A stretch of 64,000 bases of DNA, from NCBI RefSeq assembly GCF_028372415.1, contig NC_092878.1, forward strand, positions 68,837,830 to 68,901,829, given 5' to 3'. Positions 58,531 to 64,000 of this stretch are shown piece by piece. Within the stretch, counting starts at the first letter, position 1, and every line of letters starts with the position of its first letter. The position numbers were made by a program, and so were the translations under genes. The notes beneath the pieces were generated by a model that saw only the letters and a program-made list of their open reading frames with translations, searched no databases and was not told the DNA's origin. The stretch comes from Notamacropus eugenii (Eukaryota; Chordata; Mammalia; Diprotodontia; Macropodidae).

Positions 58531-59369
58531 GTATGAAAAACTCAGTCTTTATTTTTAAACAAATCAAAATGACTGTTGCAATATCTAGAAGAGTCATATT
58601 TCTCTCAATTACCTCCTTTGATTTCTAGCTCATTCACACACTCTTCTTTGGCTTATTAGGGTGGTTGAGTCATGTGGTATCCATTCAACACCTACCAAAC
58701 TTGGAAAAAACAAGAAATACAATATAAAAGTTGATCATTAGAGAATTATTAGTATATAAATACGGCTATATTAATATATTACAAGAGATAACTGTAGGCA
58801 TGTTATGTAATCAAATTCTGGTAATAATTTAGTATTTATTAACAGCAACACAAAGAAGGAAATATATTTGATATCATTCTCCATCTTCTCATACCACATC
58901 TATGGCATTTTGTTCACTGTGGAAACAATATTAAAAAAATCGGATCACTACCAGAAAAAAATGACCAAGATTCTGAGAGGTAATAGAAACCATATAATTT
59001 TGTATTAGATGAATGAAATGAGGAATTTTAACCTAGAGAAAAAGTAATATTTATGATATATGACTGGGAAAAGAATTTAGGACTAAAAGCGACTTGAAAA
59101 ATTATTTAGTCTATATGCCTTATTTTATAGAGTTACAACAAAGACCAAAAGATACTGTTTTGCTCAATATCACACAAGTAGTAAAAATAAGATAGAGGAA
59201 GAGACCAGATCTTTTATCTAGAGAGCTGGTTTTCTGTCTACAGCAAGACAGTTTCTCTTAGTTCTGTTTTCAAATATCTGAAAGGTTGTTATGTGGAATT
59301 AGACTTTTTCTGCTGTACCACAAAGATCAGAACTAGTTCCATCTATGCTTGCAGTTCCCTTTACCTTCA

Positions 59370-59545
59370 CATAAACAGATTGACATCATTGGTCTCTTTC
59401 AAGACACAATTCCTTTTGATTAAGGCAACTGTGTGTATGTATTTATGTATTCTGAGTATATTTTTGACAGTGATTTCACTTTATTATCAGTGTAAGGATG
59501 ACAGTTTAGCAGTTAGGATGAAAAATTAAGAAAAAATTGGGAAGA
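59370..59545. repeat. Local direct repeat of the second kind, copy 2, left part
   Basis: Matches 58260-58440 in order and orientation. The match stops about where 660 extra bases begin; the rest of the repeat resumes at about 60208. Confidence 0.8.
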
Positions 59546-59719
59546 TGATAGACTTTTTTAATTTCCCAGGATATGATAACAATGGTAATGAAATCTATGA
59601 CCATAGAACGCAAGCTCCTAAAAAAGTGATTATAACATAACTCTTTGCAATTTTCTGTAATTATTTTAGATATTCAAAAGTATTTTTGTGCCATGAGAAC
59701 CAGTGTAAGTGAAAAATAT

Positions 59720-59900
59720 TTTTTCCCTAACTCAATTAAATTCAACACGCATTGAGAATCTATTGCATGTAAGGTATCAGACTTTAGGCTGGGGCACAAC
59801 AGCATGAATAAGAAAACACCTCTACCTTAAAGACATTTATTGACTGGCAGATGAGAGGGGAAATGTGCACAAAATAGAATATTTTAGTACCAAATTTATT
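59720..59900 (-). mobile_element. Possible L2 3' relic, reverse strand
   Basis: 'attgagaatctattgcatgt', 'aggtatcagactttaggctg' and 'aaagacatttattgactggc' weakly resemble the reverse complement of an L2 end. It lies in the segment present in copy 2 but not in copy 1 of the local duplication. Confidence 0.35.
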
Positions 59901-60207
59901 TCAATATAGGCAGGAGATCCAGAAACAAGGTGTTTTTTAAAAATATAAGAGACGAACAATTATTCATAACAAGGGAGTAAGTAAAACTTTATAGGAGAAA
60001 GGCTGTGGAATTAGGTCTGTAAGCAAGGACAGAATTTCACCAGGTAGAGATAAGGTAGGGAGGGGCATCCCTAAATAGCATCCAGTCTTTCTTTGATTGA
60101 GTTTGAGACTGCATGGCTGAATCTTCAGTAATCAAATATTGCTGAATACAAGATGATGTAGCTGAATTGAAGTTTAGTTTGGAAGTATTCCTGCTCCCCT
60201 CCTCACA

Positions 60208-60290
60208 TCTATTATGATAATGATTGTTCTGGGGGAGATAAGTAGCTGTTTGTTGAATCTGGAAAGAAACAACTAATTTGGATCATTAAG
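60208..60290. repeat. Local direct repeat of the second kind, copy 2, right part
   Basis: Matches 58452-58530 with only a few differences over about 80 bp. Confidence 0.85.
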
Positions 60291-61319
60291 TTTCACAAAT
60301 AACTGTACCACTCAGCCAAGAGTACATTTATCCAGAATTAAAGGTACTCTTTAAAAGTGTGTTGGGGGTGGGAGAGAGGAAATAAAGGGTGCATTAAAAG
60401 TTTAACAAATCAGACTCAGAGATCTGAACTTCTGCATGTGGAATTCATCAGGCAGATTTTAGTGGCACTTGCAAACTTCCCTTTTCTATTACTCTTCCTT
60501 ATTAAACTCCAAGGGATCTAAGATGATTTTTTTCAGTAATTTATGACATTTGTGTCTATTTGCAGCAGTTGTAAAAATACAGTATAACCAGGAAACATCA
60601 TAAAACACTCATAAAGTCTTCTAAAGGCAGCCAAAGAGTTAGACTTTCCACAGCAGTTAATGATATAAAGGTGAGTGAATTATCCCTGAACTGGGACTGC
60701 CTGGAATTTCTGGGCTATGTAATGGTGTTTTAGCCAATATTTATGACATCAAAAAAAAAAAAAAAGCAAACAAATAAAATCAGATTCGTATAAAAGGATA
60801 TTTGATGCCACAATATTTTCTTGATAAGCATGTCAACTTTAAGTACGAATTAGGGTTGGAGAGAGACTCATGTTAGTCTAAAGGAACTTTCCTTATATCA
60901 GTTTTTTCGGAGGCTTTTACTGACAAGCATATCAATTTTTTCTCATATTGATGAACAAATTTGTTATAGGTGGACAGTAAGCCATTCAAAGAGGAATTCA
61001 GCCCCTTGGAAATGCATGCTATTCTCCTTGGGGAGCAGTTCAATAAAAATAAATCCAAAACATAGGTAATAAGAATATATATCATCACTAATTTGCAGTT
61101 CAAGTACATTGATTCAAATCATGGCTCTCTCATTAAATATTCATCCTAGGCAAGCCCCTTATAATTTCTGGGTCTATTTTCTCAACTACAAAATGGTGGG
61201 AAGGTGGGGATAGGAGGGAGAAATTTGACCTTTCATGGAGTCATAAATATATAATTCTGTATTTTTTTCTGATACATACATAATTTGTATGCTCTTTCCT
61301 TACTTTAAAATTTTCTTTT
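60291..61319. other. Unique-looking spacer
   Basis: No gene recognised. 60420-60730 has complex, non-repetitive sequence and could hold a conserved non-coding element. The reverse frame at 60873-61109 (78 codons) lacks a motif. Confidence 0.35.
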
Positions 61320-61618
61320 TGACTTAGGTATCCTAATCAAGTCAATGATCCAAGAGAATTCCAGATGAAATTGCTATCCATCTCCAGAAAGAGAAGTAAA
61401 GAACTCTGAGAGCTTATTGAGGACTAATTCTTTCACTTTCTTAATTTTTCTTTTTTATTTGCAACAAGGTTGCTATAAAACTATGTTTTACATGACTTCA
61501 TATGTATAATCAACATCATATTGCTTGCCTTTTCAATGGGTGAGGAGGGGCTGGAGGAAGGGAGGCAATTTGGAACAGAAAATGTAAAAGAAAACAATAT
61601 AAATAATCATTTTAAAAG
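61320..61618 (+). mobile_element. L1 3' end fragment
   Basis: 'tgaaattgctatccatctcc', 'agaaagagaagtaaagaact', 'gttttacatgacttcatatg', 'catattgcttgccttttcaa' and a G-rich stretch 'gaggaggggctggagga' follow the L1 3' UTR order, ending in an A-rich tail. Confidence 0.72.
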
Positions 61619-61763
61619 GTAAAAAAATCATTTTCACTGTGGCTTAATCACAATGAATGTTAAAGAAGACCATTTGTTTATTAATAATTGTCCCTTGCAA
61701 AAATCATTTGGAGAAAATCCCTATTTTGGACAATATTTTGATATCAAGTGAAAGGTATTTGAT

Positions 61764-61765
<2 letters not shown>

Positions 61766-61848
<83 letters not shown>
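61766..61848. repeat. (TA)n tract, about 41 units
   Basis: Uninterrupted TA dinucleotides. Gives spurious Tyr-Ile frames on both strands. Confidence 0.97.
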
Positions 61849-61850
<2 letters not shown>

Positions 61851-63178
61851 CTTTCTTTTTCCCCCTTGAGACTTAGCTAGAGTTTTAAATGTACTAGAAT
61901 GTTTGAGACCCACTCTCTACTTCTTAATCTGTTGTCAAACAAATTTTTTCCCTAGCTATTAATGAGGATATTGAGAGAAGATGAAGTTTACACAGCATTG
62001 TTACTAGTTTAAATCATCGTATATGTGAACAGGAAAATATAAACAAATAAAACTAGTGACATTTCAGTTCATTTAGGAGTCAATATCACAATGCTACTAC
62101 TAAAAATTTCAGGAAAATACTTTACTTTTGGATTCAAAACTATCTGTCCATAAGAACTGTGATTTCTCTTTATTAATGGGTTTGTCCTTTTAATGCCAAC
62201 TTGAAGATAATTGGTAGTAATAACTAAGTAGAGCCACTAGGTTGACTATAATTGGTGAAAAGCTTCCCTTTTCTATTAGTTTTGGGAGAAAAATGGCAAC
62301 AACCATAAAGAAAATCAAGAAAACATGGATAATGTTGATGACTGGCAGTCTGAAAAAAAGCATGAAGATTTGAAAGTAAAACTGCAAAACAAAGCAGTCA
62401 AAAGAAGACTAGAGAACTGAGATAGTTCATATCAGTCTCAATTACATCACACACATCTTCCACACTCCTTGATTGCCTTAGACTTTGAGAAATAGACATT
62501 TGGAAAGGTTAAAGAAGAAGAGGAAAAAGGGAAGAAGAGAGAGGGAAGGGTAAGAGAGAAATTTTGATCTTCCTATAAGTCACAGGCAGAAACTGAATTC
62601 AAGTGCTTTAGATTTTAGATTTAGAGAAGTGGCATTTGTCCTGTTTTTCTGCATTGCATCACAAAGTACTGTTCCAAGTGAAGACAGTCAACAAATACTA
62701 TTTCAGTTACTCTGACGTACAGACAAGATTTAAATGATTGGGAGGTCATTATTATTCAACTCTTTGAATTTACCCTCAAAACTCAATTAAGTTCTTTAGT
62801 TCCATTTTTCAGACAAATGGAAGCAGCTTCCTTTCTATACTAGAATTAAAGTTATCATTTTTCCTGTAATTTTGTTTGAAATAAAACGAATAGTTATGAT
62901 CAGAAATACATACAGACAAAACCTAAAATTTATACTTAATCCAAATATCGCATATAATCTTCATGAGTTTATTCATACAACTGAAATATTGGATTACATT
63001 AGAGAACAGAAACTTGCTTATGGTACTAATATCATTATGTAACATGTTGTTAATCAATTTGCATACTGTGAAACTCTGAAACTCTGAAATCTACTACATA
63101 TGCATATTATTTCTCTCTGGTTTGAGACCTTTTCACTATGTTCTCTTTCCAAAACTAAAGAGAAACTAATGTCTATAA

Positions 63179-63180
<2 letters not shown>
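61849..63180. other. Unique-looking spacer
   Basis: AT-rich; no gene or family recognised. A GAAGA-type purine patch lies at 62510-62550. Confidence 0.4.

Positions 63181-63254
<74 letters not shown>
63181..63254. repeat. (TA)n tract, about 36 units
   Basis: Uninterrupted TA dinucleotides, preceded by CA. Confidence 0.97.
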
Positions 63255-63256
<2 letters not shown>

Positions 63257-64000
63257 CTTTGCCCCAAAGGAATCTATCTTTTCTAGAGGCTACAGTCATT
63301 TTATGAATGAATGATTGCCCTGTATGACTTTCTTTGTTATCAATCTAGAATTGTGACCTAAAGTTGTACCATGCAGATTGACAAAATCTTCTGCCTTTGT
63401 TAACCAAAAATGAATTGAATAGTATTTCAAAGGCAACAGAACAAAACTATCATAACTAGTGAACACTGTGTCCCTAATTCTGTCAGTGATTGCCAACGTG
63501 ACACCATGTGAGCAATCATTAAAGTTATAAATATTGGGAGGAGATAGAGGTGTATCTGCCAGGATATTATATTAGCTGAGAGGATTGTTTATTTTCTTAC
63601 TTCTTCATTCTTGAATTTGGTGTGGAAAGGTCCCCATATGCAGCCTTGATCCTCTATCCTTTGAAATATGAGAGTCTGTAGGAAGCAGTTTTGATGGATT
63701 TTGTAGTTGCAATGGTCCGACATTCCCAAAGCAGGTATGACATCGCCAGGATGCTGCATGCTTTTATTGTATTAACTTCTTTAAATTTAAAAGGACACCT
63801 TGATAGAATGTTAAGGGAAGGCCTAATGAGAACACCCATTTTGAAAACCACTAATTACTTCAGGGATTTTTGTATTTAATTTGAAAACTAAATAATTTCT
63901 TCCCCTCTCCATTCTTTTGAAGAGTTATTTTGCATTGAAATACAGAAATGTAAGAGATGGGTTGTGGTCTTTCTTATGTGTGAAGTAAAGTGCTGGGCTT
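63255..64000. other. Spacer to the window edge, no gene seen
   Basis: Frames of 62-66 codons on both strands overlap each other and have no motif. A gene continuing beyond the edge cannot be excluded. Confidence 0.4.

Overview
This is a mammalian nuclear window, most likely from a marsupial. It has very low gene density and is AT-rich. It carries many L1 LINE pieces, L2/MIR-type relics, and a tRNA-headed SINE whose head, body and tail match what I know of marsupial SINEs (WSINE/WALLSI and MAR1 types). Long (CA)n, (TA)n, (GATA)n and (CTTC/CTTT)n tracts are also present. I find no host exon, RNA gene or operon-like structure that I can support. The only recognisable host coding sequence is a dead retrocopy of EMC3, subunit 3 of the ER membrane protein complex. 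Layout: 1-3.7 kb is AT-rich spacer with a (CA)23 tract and an old L1 3' fragment. At 3.76-6.81 kb a palindromic hAT-like MITE is split by a full-length ORF1-only, HAL1-like L1 derivative with a 14-bp target-site duplication. At 8.68-13.87 kb there is a three-level nest: a MIR-type SINE, split by a 5'-truncated L1 carrying ORF2 (13-bp duplication), itself split by the EMC3 retrocopy (17-bp duplication). From 14.7 to 23.8 kb lies a reverse-strand L1 3' piece, then an old internally deleted L1 holding a second full-length HAL1-like element, then a HAL1-like fragment joined to an L1 3' end. The 24.5-25.6 kb stretch is a reverse-strand L2. At 27.7-30.9 kb are a 5' HAL1/L1 fragment and L1 and SINE pieces. 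At 32.8-38.35 kb three HAL1-like units lie head to tail, the last split by a SINE with a 12-bp duplication. At 40.1-43.0 kb a (GATA)n tract is followed by the cleanest HAL1-like element. At 44.25-44.87 kb two SINE bodies form an inverted pair, and 45.03-45.55 kb is a very long polypyrimidine microsatellite. At 46.1-47.0 kb an L1 has the inverted structure expected of twin priming. From 47 to 64 kb the DNA is mostly unique-looking AT-rich spacer with scattered SINE, L2 and L1 relics, two pairs of local direct duplications, and two (TA)n tracts. How the parts relate: L1 ORF2 protein is the known engine for moving L1, HAL1-type elements, SINEs and processed mRNAs in mammals. The nested structures with A-rich tails and 12-17 bp target duplications are what that machinery leaves. 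The most notable theme is a family of about 2.6-2.8 kb elements with an L1 5' region, an L1-type ORF1, a built-in CA/TA microsatellite and a duplicated L1-like 3' module, but no ORF2. Copies keep the same orientation across about 40 kb. I did not find an undescribed enzymatic or defence system here. All similarity calls come from reading the sequence and from memory of the families; no database search was run.
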